Assembly: GCA_964494205.1 (NCBI GenBank)
Contig: CAZBRD010000002.1
Span: 473,067 to 537,066, forward strand
Length of the DNA: 64,000 nucleotides
Direction of reading: 5' to 3'
Origin: JBBTCX01 sp964494205
Lineage (GTDB): Bacteria > Planctomycetota > Phycisphaerae > UBA1845
The notes below the pieces were generated by a model. The model made no database searches and was not told where the DNA came from. It saw only the letters and a list, made by a program, of their open reading frames with translations. Positions 35,835 to 44,517 of this stretch are shown here, piece by piece. Position 1 is the stretch's first letter. Each line of letters begins with the position of its first letter. The translations under genes and the position numbers were made by a program.

Positions 35835-38558
35835 ATGCACCCGACGACGATTGGCCCGTTTCGTATTCAGCGCGAACTTGGCCGCGGCGGTATGGGTGTC
35901 GTCTACCTCGCTCGCGACACGAAGCTCGACCGGATTGTAGCCGTAAAGTCGTTACCTGCGCACCTCGCTGACGATCCTGATCGACTCGCGCGATTCCAGC
36001 GCGAAGCGAAAGTGCTCGCATCGCTTAATCACCCCGGCATTGCGGCGATCTATGGGCTCGAAGAAGCGGGCAAACACCAATACCTGGTCTTGGAATATGT
36101 CGAGGGTGAGACTCTTGATGCCCAACTGAAGAAGCGCGCGATTCCGATCGACGAGGCGCTGGCGATCGCGAAGCAAATTGCAGAAGCATTGGAAGCCGCC
36201 CACGAAAAAGGCGTCATTCACCGCGACTTGAAGCCGCTTAACGTCATCGTCACGCCAGATTCGGTAGTGAAGATTCTCGACTTTGGTCTTGCGCGAACTG
36301 ATGACGGTGCGCCCTTTTTCACCCGCTCACCAGACGGTTCGGATTCCCCAACCATGACTATTCCAACTCCCATGCAATCCCCGACCGTTTCAGGAATGAT
36401 CATGGGAACCGCCGGGTACATGTCTCCGGAGCAGGCGCGGGGCAAAGCACTGGACAAACGCTCAGACATCTTTTCGTTCGGCTGTATTCTTTACGAGTTG
36501 CTCAGCCGCGAGCGCCCGTTCCGAGGCGAAACCGTGGCCGACATGATCGCCTCAACGTTGCATACCGAACTCAATTTCGATTCGTTGCCGGCCACGATAC
36601 CACCGCGCGTACGCGATTTGTTGGTGAGCTGCCTGTCCAAGGATCGCAAACAGCGACTGCACGACATCGGCGATGCACGGCTTGTTCTCGAACGTGCGAT
36701 TCAAGGGCGGGAATGGGCGACCGCTCATACCGCAGTCGCCATCGCGTCTCGGCGCAATCCAATCCTACGCGCGTTGCCGTGGACGCTGGCGGCTTTGTTC
36801 CTAGTTGTGTCGGCCGTCTCGCTCTGGAAGTTGCGGACCGGCCCGCAACTGGGTCACGTTGGCGCAGCCGGGGTCATCAAGCTTCGAGTCGATGACGCCG
36901 AAGCGCCCCCGTTCTCTGTTTACGACATGGGAAATCTGGCGATCAGCGACGATGGACAGCAGGTTGCCTATATCACGCAGACTGGGGACGAACCGTCCCT
37001 GATCCTTCGGCGCATGGATGATTCCCGGATTCGGCGCCTTGCGCCAGCTAACATCGAGGGAAAGCAACTATATGGTCCTTCGGCAGACATCACGTTCTCG
37101 CGAGATGGCAGACTGCTCGCTGCGTTCGGTCAGAGCTCAGTCTATGTTGTGCCCGTGAGCGGTGGCGAACCAACGCTTTTGCGCCGGGGACCCGAAAACG
37201 TCGCTACCAAGGGCGGCGACTGGACTGATGACGGGTTTATCTATTGCCCGGCGCCCAATGCCGGGTTGGTGTTTATTCCGGAAAAAGGAGGCGAGCCACA
37301 AACGCTCACGGTTCCCGACCCTGCACGTGATGAGCTGTCTCATCGTTGGCCCGATGTGCTCCCGGGAGGCCGCAAGGCACTGATAACCGTCAAAAAAACC
37401 GGCATCCTAAGCTTTGACAACGCGGAGATCGCGCTGCTCGACCTCAACACGAAGACATGGAAAACGGTTCTCAATGGAGGCACGTATGCCCGGTATATCC
37501 CGACCGGGCACATCGTCTTCGCGCGCAACGGTTCCATCATGGCGGTGCCGTTTGACGTGAAAAATGGCACGGTCACAGGGACGCCCGTCGCAATTGTGGC
37601 CGGAGTAACCACTTCGCCGGGCAGTGGCGTTGCGCAATTCGCCGTTGCGCGCGATTCGGGCACACTCGTGTACATGCCCGGCGGCCCGATTGAAAACCGC
37701 CGAGAACTGATCTGGATTGACCTGGAGGGCAAGCTTGAACCGGTGGGGGCGCCCATCATGCCCTACAGGAATGCCGCGTGCTCGCCTGACGGGAGCCGGA
37801 TTGCAACAAATGTCTTCGGCGCTTCAGACGCGGTCCTTGTCTATGACCTGGTACGACGCACAAACACACGCATCACTTTTCGCGGAAATTGTGGTGGGGC
37901 GTTGTGGATGGATGGCGGCTCTAGAATTGCGTACGCGACGGATGCCGAAGGACCGATAGTGACCATCGTCGTCAATGCCGACGGTTCGGGCGCGCCGCAA
38001 AAAATCTCCGATTACGGTTTTAACGATTTTGGATGCCTGGTGACAAAGGATGAAAAGCTCGGCATCCTCTACGCCGACAGGGGAGATATCTGGCTCCAGC
38101 CTTTCCCGAATGACCCACGGCAAAAGTTGTTGGGGTCGCAGTTTGATGAGACGGAGCCCCATGTTTCTCCGGACGGACATTGGCTGAGCTACGCTTCGAA
38201 TGAAAACGGCGAATATGAGGTTTACGTTCGCCCGTTTCCTTTGACAGACGCGCGGCGGCAAGTGTCAATCGGCGGCGGCCGGTTTCACTGTTGGGCGCCG
38301 GACGGTGAGGCTATTTATTACTTACGTGATGCCGACCGTAGTTTCTTGCGAGCTCCGTTTCGAGGGCCGATTGCCGAAATTGGACAACCGGAGCTTATGT
38401 TCAATATGCCTGTCGATGCAGGCGCGTTCCAAGCTCACCCAAACGGCAAGAAGTTCCTGGCCATTCGAGAACTGCCTCCCAAGTTTAATGCCGAGCAGAT
38501 CTATGTGGTGCTCAATTGGTTCGACGAGCTGAAGGCGAAAGTCCCGCAGGCCAGGTGA
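35835..38558 (+). CDS. Membrane Ser/Thr protein kinase with TolB-like beta-propeller
   Basis: The cytoplasmic kinase domain occupies residues 8-285, with a P-loop GRGGMGVVY (17-25), K38, the HRDLKPLN catalytic loop (129-136) and the DFG triad at 149-151. An APE-like SPEQ lies near 197. A single transmembrane helix follows (ALPWTLAALFLVVSAVSLW, about 313-331). The C-terminal 560 residues carry repeated TolB/PD40-type blades such as SPDGSRIAT, SPDGHWLSYASN and APDGEAIYYL, expected in the periplasm as a sensor domain. Its 3' end is fused exactly to a duplicated epimerase fragment. Kinases of this plan are common in planctomycetes. Confidence 0.92.
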   Translation: MHPTTIGPFRIQRELGRGGMGVVYLARDTKLDRIVAVKSLPAHLADDPDRLARFQREAKVLASLNHPGIAAIYGLEEAGKHQYLVLEYVEGETLDAQLKKRAIPIDEALAIAKQIAEALEAAHEKGVIHRDLKPLNVIVTPDSVVKILDFGLARTDDGAPFFTRSPDGSDSPTMTIPTPMQSPTVSGMIMGTAGYMSPEQARGKALDKRSDIFSFGCILYELLSRERPFRGETVADMIASTLHTELNFDSLPATIPPRVRDLLVSCLSKDRKQRLHDIGDARLVLERAIQGREWATAHTAVAIASRRNPILRALPWTLAALFLVVSAVSLWKLRTGPQLGHVGAAGVIKLRVDDAEAPPFSVYDMGNLAISDDGQQVAYITQTGDEPSLILRRMDDSRIRRLAPANIEGKQLYGPSADITFSRDGRLLAAFGQSSVYVVPVSGGEPTLLRRGPENVATKGGDWTDDGFIYCPAPNAGLVFIPEKGGEPQTLTVPDPARDELSHRWPDVLPGGRKALITVKKTGILSFDNAEIALLDLNTKTWKTVLNGGTYARYIPTGHIVFARNGSIMAVPFDVKNGTVTGTPVAIVAGVTTSPGSGVAQFAVARDSGTLVYMPGGPIENRRELIWIDLEGKLEPVGAPIMPYRNAACSPDGSRIATNVFGASDAVLVYDLVRRTNTRITFRGNCGGALWMDGGSRIAYATDAEGPIVTIVVNADGSGAPQKISDYGFNDFGCLVTKDEKLGILYADRGDIWLQPFPNDPRQKLLGSQFDETEPHVSPDGHWLSYASNENGEYEVYVRPFPLTDARRQVSIGGGRFHCWAPDGEAIYYLRDADRSFLRAPFRGPIAEIGQPELMFNMPVDAGAFQAHPNGKKFLAIRELPPKFNAEQIYVVLNWFDELKAKVPQAR

Positions 38559-38785
38559 GTCTTGCTTCGCCAGATCCGTTGCCAAATGGGGAGTTCATTT
38601 GCGCCCTGGGGCGTGCATATCGGCCTGCCAGCGACAGAGTGAAGATCAGGGCTGTTTTGCTGCGGACGGATACCGAGTTGATTCTCAAGAGTCGCCCCGT
38701 GATGCCGGGTCGGTTGCTGAAGGTAGGATTCAGCTTTGAGTTTCCGGAGCGGAGTTCGGCAGCGCGCGATCTTTGTGCAAGGTAG
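38559..38785 (+). pseudogene. Duplicated 3' fragment of the epimerase gene
   Basis: The 76 codons after the kinase stop read SLASPDPLPNGEFICALG, then LLRTDTELILKSRPVMPGRL and FEFPERSSAARDLCAR. They match the C-terminus of the epimerase upstream of the kinase (NLASPNPLPNAPFMRAL, LLRTDTELILKSRRVVPGRL). There is no 5' part, and a shortened middle suggests decay. It is a remnant of a second epimerase copy interrupted by, or used for insertion of, the kinase gene. Confidence 0.85.
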
Positions 38786-38998
38786 CAGAAAACAACCTCA
38801 CAGGACTTAAGTGTTCGGTGTTACCATTGAAAAATAATCGCGTGCTCTTTTTTTGGGAAGTGTTTATGGCTTAAATCTTTTTTTCTTGACTTCGTCCAAC
38901 ATGATCTTGACAATTCGAGGACTACTTTGTTGTTGCGCTCTTTTAGTGCGCCGGTCCACACACGCGGCTTAATAGTAGGGCATTCAGAAGGAGTTGAA

Positions 38999-39319
38999 AT
39001 GCCAGATCGTTTTATTTATGTGACATGTAATGTCTCTCGCGGAGCGTTTTCGAGTGAACGAGTCTTCACGATTGAACAAAGCGATGGGGCGAAATACGTG
39101 GGAATTGCACCTCTCCATTACTATCGAAAAAATGACGGCAAGAGTTTCTTTACCAAATCAGAACCTCTTCTTGGCGAGTCCGTCTCAGGAAAAATCGCAG
39201 CCAGAAAGGTTGATGTGAAAGGAAATGATGTCCGAATCTTAGTACCTGATGGTGAAAGCGTATATGTTTCTGGCGGAATGATTACTGTACGGGATCCAGG
39301 AAATGTACCTGTCGGATAA
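38999..39319 (+). CDS. Small hypothetical protein before the dcd-like gene
   Basis: The 106-residue protein begins MPDRFIYVTCNVSRGAFSSE and is predicted to be mostly beta, with VYVSGGMITVRDPGNVPVG at the end. I do not recognise a family. AAGGAG six bases before the ATG is a strong ribosome site. Its stop lies 17 bases inside the next gene. Base composition is more AT-rich than the surroundings, so the pair may be acquired. Confidence 0.7.
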   Translation: MPDRFIYVTCNVSRGAFSSERVFTIEQSDGAKYVGIAPLHYYRKNDGKSFFTKSEPLLGESVSGKIAARKVDVKGNDVRILVPDGESVYVSGGMITVRDPGNVPVG

Positions 39320-39920
39320 TGAACTTAACGAGGCAATTACAAAAGGGGAGTTGATTGTCGATCCTCCGACAGAGATTGGGCCAACTTCCATTGATCTTCA
39401 TTTGGACAGCGTTGATGAAGCGAAGATATGGGACACGAAGAAGTTTTCAGGACGAAACAAAACTCATGGAAACCCAGGATTAGAACTTCGTGTTGCACAG
39501 TGCACCTACGGTGAAATGGCGAAAGAGTATCACATCGCGCCACCTGAAGACGAGAACTCTCCTGTCTTTCGCAAAGGCAAGCAAATTGTAGTAAAGCCTG
39601 GAGGCTTTGTGCTTTGGCAGACGAAAGAACGTGTAGGCACACCAGAAGTAGACCCAAAGTACATTTGTTTTATCGATGGAAAAAGTACAAGAGCAAGAAC
39701 CGGACTCGTAGTTCATTTGACAGCACCAACTATCCATGCAGGTTGGAGCGGCAATGTAACCTTGGAAATAGCTAACCTCGGTCCCCTACACATCCTCTTG
39801 CAAGAAGATGATGTAATTGCTCAGATTGTAGTCGCTAAAATCACGAGTCCGCCCAAAGAATCGATGAAGACTTTTGGTTCACAAACGATGGGACAGACCA
39901 ATGTTGGCGGTACTCGCTAA
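39303..39920 (+). CDS. dCTP deaminase / dUTPase-like protein
   Basis: The protein shows the trimeric dCTP-deaminase core: IGPTSIDLHL near residue 22, the nucleotide-binding GKSTRARTGLVVHLTAPTI (normally S-S-x-A-R-x-G) at about 125-140 and AGWSGNVTLEIANLGPL. The C-terminal SQTMGQTN may close the site. The family deaminates dCTP to dUTP, for thymidylate supply or, in some phage-defence systems, to deplete dCTP. It overlaps the small gene upstream and is AT-richer than its neighbours, which is compatible with acquisition. No defence partner is visible, so the role is open. Confidence 0.82.
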   Translation: MYLSDNELNEAITKGELIVDPPTEIGPTSIDLHLDSVDEAKIWDTKKFSGRNKTHGNPGLELRVAQCTYGEMAKEYHIAPPEDENSPVFRKGKQIVVKPGGFVLWQTKERVGTPEVDPKYICFIDGKSTRARTGLVVHLTAPTIHAGWSGNVTLEIANLGPLHILLQEDDVIAQIVVAKITSPPKESMKTFGSQTMGQTNVGGTR

Positions 39921-40116
39921 TGGACGGATAACGAACTGTTCGTTCATTAAGAGCTACCGTTGACTGAGCCTCGATTCTTCCCCCATTCCGACGGTTATCT
40001 TGACAAAACCCTCCGTCGTCCTTAACTTCCCTAAACTTTGCATCAAAATGCTTTTACGTGCGGCGATTAAGTTGAAAACGTCGTCGATTGAGATAATTAG
40101 AAACAACGGGTGAGTC

Positions 40117-40302
40117 ATGCTACCAGTAAAGAAAATGTCGAAGTCCCGCACGCGGTCGCGCCGGGCCCATCATGCTTATAAGCCGGTCAATCTGAGCCCA
40201 TGTCCCAAGTGCGGAAAGCCCAAGTTGCCGCATTGTGCCTGCGGGATCTGCGGGTACGTCAGCGCTAAGGTCGTTCTGCCGGTCGGTGAACAGGAGAGCT
40301 AA
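40117..40302 (+). CDS. rpmF: 50S ribosomal protein L32
   Basis: The 61-residue protein has the L32 N-terminal basic segment SKSRTRSRRAHH and the zinc-ribbon pattern CPKCGKPKLPHCACGICG. Its stop is adjacent to the plsX start, the common rpmF-plsX-fab arrangement that couples ribosome and lipid synthesis. The ATG is chosen to retain the short MLPVKKM lead, as in other L32 proteins. Confidence 0.93.
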   Translation: MLPVKKMSKSRTRSRRAHHAYKPVNLSPCPKCGKPKLPHCACGICGYVSAKVVLPVGEQES

Positions 40303-41298
40303 GTGCCTGTTCGAGTCGCGGTCGACGCGATGGGGGGCGACCATGCCCCACGGGCGATCGTCCGAGGGGCTGTGCAGGCGCTCGCTCTTGAGCCGGATGC
40401 AGAACTTCTTCTCGTTGGTGATGAAGGATCAATCGTCAACGAGCTTCGAGCGATTGATTCGTACGCAAGTCAGGCGCGCATTCAGATAAGACACACCTCG
40501 CAAGTCGTGGGCATGGATGAGCCAGCCCTCGAAGCCATTCGCGGCAAAAAAGATTCATCGATCATTCGCATGGCGGAGCTGGCCACAACAGGCCAAGCCG
40601 ATGCGGTTGTCAGCGCCGGAAATACCGGTGCGTGTGCCGCCGCGTGTCAGCTGCTGATGAAGCCGCTCGAGTTCATCACACGGCCGGGGATCGCGGTCAC
40701 CATTCCTTCGTTTCATGGCCCGTACGTCATCTGCGACGTGGGTGCCAACATCCAGGCCAAGCCGCAGCATCTGCACGAGTATGCAATCATGGCTGGGCTC
40801 TACGCCGAGCGGGTTCACGGAATTGCAAATCCGCGCGTGGCACTGCTATCAATCGGCGAAGAGGATGGAAAGGGTACGGGGCTGGTCAAGAAATCGCATG
40901 AGCTTTTGAGGGCAGACAAACGCATCAACTTTGTCGGGAATGCCGAAGGCCGCGAGCTTTTCGAAGGAAAGTGCGACGTGGCGGTTTGTGACGGTTTTGT
41001 CGGCAATATCGTGCTGAAATTCGTCGAGGGGTTGGCTGAGGGGCTCTTCAAAACCGTGGCCCGGGAGTTTGACGGGGAGTCGGCCGACCTGCGATCGAAA
41101 GTGATCAGCGCGATTGATGCGATTCGCCGGCGGCATGACTACAGCGAATATGGCGGGGCTCCTTTGCTCGGCGTAAATGGCGTCTGCATCATCTGCCACG
41201 GGCGGAGCAACGAGTACGCAATCTGCAATGCGGTCAAGGCAGCCGTGCGCTTTGTCCATTCACGGTTCAATGATACACTTCGGACGAGAATGAATTGA
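40303..41298 (+). CDS. plsX: Phosphate acyltransferase PlsX
   Basis: PlsX makes acyl-phosphate from acyl-ACP for phospholipid synthesis. The N-terminus RVAVDAMGGDHAPRAIVRGA, the internal NTGACAAACQLLMK and the GAPLLGVNGVCIICHGRS motif near the end are characteristic. It starts with GTG directly after the rpmF stop. The 331-residue length is normal. It is the second gene of the fatty-acid cluster. Confidence 0.95.
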   Translation: MPVRVAVDAMGGDHAPRAIVRGAVQALALEPDAELLLVGDEGSIVNELRAIDSYASQARIQIRHTSQVVGMDEPALEAIRGKKDSSIIRMAELATTGQADAVVSAGNTGACAAACQLLMKPLEFITRPGIAVTIPSFHGPYVICDVGANIQAKPQHLHEYAIMAGLYAERVHGIANPRVALLSIGEEDGKGTGLVKKSHELLRADKRINFVGNAEGRELFEGKCDVAVCDGFVGNIVLKFVEGLAEGLFKTVAREFDGESADLRSKVISAIDAIRRRHDYSEYGGAPLLGVNGVCIICHGRSNEYAICNAVKAAVRFVHSRFNDTLRTRMN

Positions 41299-41375
41299 AG
41301 GATTCGAAGGGCGAAAGACCCTCACCCTGACTCTCTCCCTAAGAGCGAGCGGGGTTAATAGCAGGCGCAAACCAA

Positions 41376-42368
41376 ATGAATTCTAAGTGGCCGATCCGAT
41401 TTTGCGGAACAGGGACGTATACACCGGAAGCGGTGATTACGAACCAGCATTTCGTCGATCGGCTTGAGACAAACCACGAGTGGATTCTGACTCGGACTGG
41501 AATTAAAGAGCGGCGGAAGGCTGCCCCTAATGAGACCACTTCGACCATGGCGGCTGAAGCGTCGCGGCGGGCGCTCAAGGCCGCGGGAATGACGATCAAG
41601 GATATTGATGTCATTGTTTGCGCCACAGCCACTGGCGATCATCAGTTTCCGGCAACAGCGACGTTTGTGCATGGAGAATTAGGCGCCGGGAACATCCCAG
41701 CGTTCGATATTTCAGCCGCATGCGCGGGGTTTCTTTACGGTACGGTGTTCGCTTCATCGATGCTGGCATCGAAACTTTATCGAAACGCGCTGGTCATCGG
41801 CGCCGAGACGCTGACGCGATTTGCTGATGCCGAAGATCGGGCGACTTGCATATTGTTCGGTGATGCAGCCGGTGCGGCGGTCTTGGGTCCATCCGCTGAC
41901 CCCGAGCGCGGCATCCTTTTTTGCGAGTTGGGCTGCGACGGAACACGGGCGGATCACATCATTGTGCCGGCAGGCGGAGCTAGACTGCCTACTTCGGCAG
42001 GCACGGTGGCTGAACGGATGCACTTCCTGCGAATGAAGGGGCGCGAGGTTTACAAGTTCGCCGTCGTGAAGATGCAGGACTTGATCGACAGAGCACTCGC
42101 GGAAACAGGCTTGAAGCCGGCCGATTTGAAGCTCGTGATTCCACACCAGTCAAATCTTCGGATCATTGAATCCGTACAAGAGAAGATGGGTTTGCCATCT
42201 GAGAAAATCGCGGTGAACATCGATCGGTTTGGGAATACTTCCGCTGCGTCGATCATGTTGTCGTTCGATGAGGGGATTAGAAACGGCACCCTTCAGCCGG
42301 GCGATCTGGTGATGATGATCGCGATTGGCGCAGGTCTGGTGTGGGGCGTGTTGATAGTAAGGTTGTAA
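41376..42368 (+). CDS. fabH: 3-oxoacyl-[ACP] synthase III (FabH)
   Basis: FabH condenses acetyl-CoA with malonyl-ACP to start fatty-acid chains. DISAACAGFLYG near residue 110 carries the active Cys, and the catalytic His and Asn are in LVIPHQSNLRI and NIDRFGNTSAASI. The enzyme is full length at 330 residues. Its stop overlaps the fabD start as TAATG, so the two are translationally coupled. Confidence 0.95.
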   Translation: MNSKWPIRFCGTGTYTPEAVITNQHFVDRLETNHEWILTRTGIKERRKAAPNETTSTMAAEASRRALKAAGMTIKDIDVIVCATATGDHQFPATATFVHGELGAGNIPAFDISAACAGFLYGTVFASSMLASKLYRNALVIGAETLTRFADAEDRATCILFGDAAGAAVLGPSADPERGILFCELGCDGTRADHIIVPAGGARLPTSAGTVAERMHFLRMKGREVYKFAVVKMQDLIDRALAETGLKPADLKLVIPHQSNLRIIESVQEKMGLPSEKIAVNIDRFGNTSAASIMLSFDEGIRNGTLQPGDLVMMIAIGAGLVWGVLIVRL

Positions 42369-43309
42369 TGACGAAGACAGCAGCCATTTTTCCGGGGCAA
42401 GGGTCGCAGGCGGTCGGGATGGGAAAGGCCATCGCCGAGTCGAGTGCGCGTGCCAGAAATGTGTTCGAAAAAGCAAATCGAGTGCTCGGGTTTGACCTCG
42501 CACAACTGTGTTTTGAGGGACCGGCAGAGCAACTTGAAAAGACAGACATCCAGCAGCCCGCGATTTTCACGGTGAGTGTGGCTTTGTGGGAAGCGATTCT
42601 CGAAGCAGGCGGGTCGCGCGATCAGTTCTCATACATGGGCGGTTTGAGCCTTGGTGAGTACACCGCCTTGTTCGCCGCAGGTTCGCTGGATTTTGAGGAC
42701 GGACTGAAGCTAGTTCATGAACGCGGAAAGCTGATGCAGCGAGCAGCCGAAGCCTCTCCCAGCGGAATGGCGTCACTGGTAGGCGCAGATGAAGCGATGG
42801 CTCGCGAGTTGTGCGACAAGGCGCGAGGAGGGGACGTGCTCGCACCTGCCAACTTCAATTGCCCGGGGCAGATTGTTATCTCGGGAAGCAAGGTTGCGAT
42901 TGAACGGGCTGTGAGCCAGGCGTCTGAAGTGGGGTGCAAGGCTGTGGCACTGGCCGTCGCTGGAGCGTTTCACTCGCCGCTGATGAAGCCCGCAGCCGAT
43001 GGGCTCAGACCCTTGCTGAACGCAGCGAAGTTCAACAAGCCGTCAGTTCCTGTGATCGCAAACGTGAACGCTGATTATCACGGTGACAGTTCGTCGATTC
43101 GCGAATCGCTGGCAAAGCAGGTCACGGAACCGGTCCTCTGGCAAAAGTGCGTGGAGCGCATGATCGCCGATGGTGTCACGCAACTCTACGAAATCGGTCC
43201 GGGGCGCGTGCTCACCGGTTTGATGCGAAAGATCAATCGCGACGTTGCGACGACGACGGTGAACAGTCCGGAAGGCGTCGCAAGTTTCGCTCCCGCACGC
43301 GTCGCGTGA
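42368..43309 (+). CDS. fabD: Malonyl-CoA:ACP transacylase (FabD)
   Basis: FabD loads malonyl groups onto ACP. The N-terminal IFPGQGSQAVGMGK, the nucleophile GLSLGEYTALFAAG with Ser in GxSxG near residue 96, and the later GAFHSPLMKPA histidine are all visible. The ATG overlaps the fabH stop. The last 20 residues are ordinary. Length of 313 is typical. Confidence 0.95.
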   Translation: MTKTAAIFPGQGSQAVGMGKAIAESSARARNVFEKANRVLGFDLAQLCFEGPAEQLEKTDIQQPAIFTVSVALWEAILEAGGSRDQFSYMGGLSLGEYTALFAAGSLDFEDGLKLVHERGKLMQRAAEASPSGMASLVGADEAMARELCDKARGGDVLAPANFNCPGQIVISGSKVAIERAVSQASEVGCKAVALAVAGAFHSPLMKPAADGLRPLLNAAKFNKPSVPVIANVNADYHGDSSSIRESLAKQVTEPVLWQKCVERMIADGVTQLYEIGPGRVLTGLMRKINRDVATTTVNSPEGVASFAPARVA

Positions 43310-43329
43310 GGTTCGAGAAAGGTACAGCT

Positions 43330-44070
43330 ATGAAAGACCGCGTAGCGTTGGTTACCGGAGCCAGTCGAGGTATTGGTCGCGCGATCTGCTGTGCGCTAAG
43401 TCGTCGTGGAGCTACCGTTGTTGCCTGCGCCAGAAGCGTGCCTGCGCTGGAGGAATTAGCAGCCGAGGCAAAACAGCGCGAATGGCCCGGCGCGATCGAT
43501 CCGCAAGCGCTCGATGTCACGAACAAGAACGCGATCGAAAAATTAGTTGAGGCAGTCGGCGAGAAATACAACCGGATCGACATTCTGGTGAATAACGCGG
43601 GCATCACGCGCGATGGCCTGCTCCTCAACATGGAAGACGATCAGTTTGATGAAGTGTTGACGGCCAACTTGCGCTCCGTGTTCTGGCTCACGCGAGCAGT
43701 CAGCAAGGTCATGATACGCCAGCGTTACGGTCGGATTGTCAATATCAGCTCCGTCTCCGGTGTCATGGGCAACGCGGGGCAAGCAAATTATGCAGCCAGC
43801 AAAGCCGGCGTGATAGGTTTCAGCAAGACCGTAGCCAAGGAACTCGGCAAGCGGAAGGTCACGTGCAACGTAGTGGCACCCGGGTTTATTTCGACGGATA
43901 TGACGGCTGTTTTGCCGGATAAAATCAAGGAAGGGGTCTCCCAGATCGTGCCGTTGGGGCGGATGGGTGAGGCCGACGAAGTGGCTGAAGCCGTCGCATT
44001 CCTTGCTAGCGACGAGGCGTCATACATTACCGGGCAGGTGCTGCTGGTGGACGGCGGCATGCACATGTAG
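43330..44070 (+). CDS. fabG: 3-oxoacyl-[ACP] reductase (FabG)
   Basis: FabG reduces beta-ketoacyl-ACP with NADPH. The Rossmann TGASRGIGRAI (about 9-19), NNAGITRDGLL, the catalytic Ser in NISSVSGVMGN, the YAASKAGVIGF tyrosine/lysine pair and the C-terminal YITGQVLLVDGGMHM identify it. The ATG is preceded by GAAAGGTACAGCT. A longer open frame upstream overlaps fabD in another frame and is not part of the gene. A separate promoter follows before acpP. Confidence 0.95.
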   Translation: MKDRVALVTGASRGIGRAICCALSRRGATVVACARSVPALEELAAEAKQREWPGAIDPQALDVTNKNAIEKLVEAVGEKYNRIDILVNNAGITRDGLLLNMEDDQFDEVLTANLRSVFWLTRAVSKVMIRQRYGRIVNISSVSGVMGNAGQANYAASKAGVIGFSKTVAKELGKRKVTCNVVAPGFISTDMTAVLPDKIKEGVSQIVPLGRMGEADEVAEAVAFLASDEASYITGQVLLVDGGMHM

Positions 44071-44154
44071 TGAGCCAACGTAAGGTGGGGACGCGATCAA
44101 AGAACCTGACTACGGGCAGAAATTAAGGGGAAATGCAGGGGTTTGAAGTAATGG

Positions 44155-44183
44155 TTGGCGCACGTGGCGTCATCGACTATTAT
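44155..44183 (+). promoter_or_regulatory. Promoter for acpP-fabF
   Basis: TTGGCG and TATTAT are separated by exactly 17 bases, giving a start about 55 bases before acpP. This would let acpP and fabF be expressed more strongly than the upstream fab genes. Confidence 0.6.
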
Positions 44184-44244
44184 TCCGCGCTTTAGCGGTC
44201 GTAATTACCTGACAACTTGAAAGGAAAGTTGGAGGATCAGACTC

Positions 44245-44499
44245 GTGCCGACACCCCAAGAAGTACAAGATAAGGTATTCAAAATCGTTGCTGAGCAGAT
44301 GAGCGTCGAGAAGGGCGAGCTTTCTCGGGCGACTTCTTTCGTAAACGATTTGAACGCCGATTCACTCGATACAGTTGAGCTGGTGATGGAACTGGAAGAC
44401 GAGTTCGATCTCACCATCCCAGACGAAGAAGCGGAAAAACTGAAGACGATTGGCGAGGCCATCGACTACATTGTCAAAGCACTTGAAGTAAAGACCTAG
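44245..44499 (+). CDS. acpP: Acyl carrier protein
   Basis: The 84-residue acidic four-helix protein carries the phosphopantetheine site [20 protein letters not shown] with the attachment Ser near residue 38. It starts with GTG preceded by GGAGGATC. A dedicated promoter lies upstream and fabF follows 18 bases downstream. Confidence 0.96.
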   Translation: MPTPQEVQDKVFKIVAEQMSVEKGELSRATSFVNDLNADSLDTVELVMELEDEFDLTIPDEEAEKLKTIGEAIDYIVKALEVKT

Positions 44500-44517
44500 T
44501 CCCTCGCCAGCACCATT

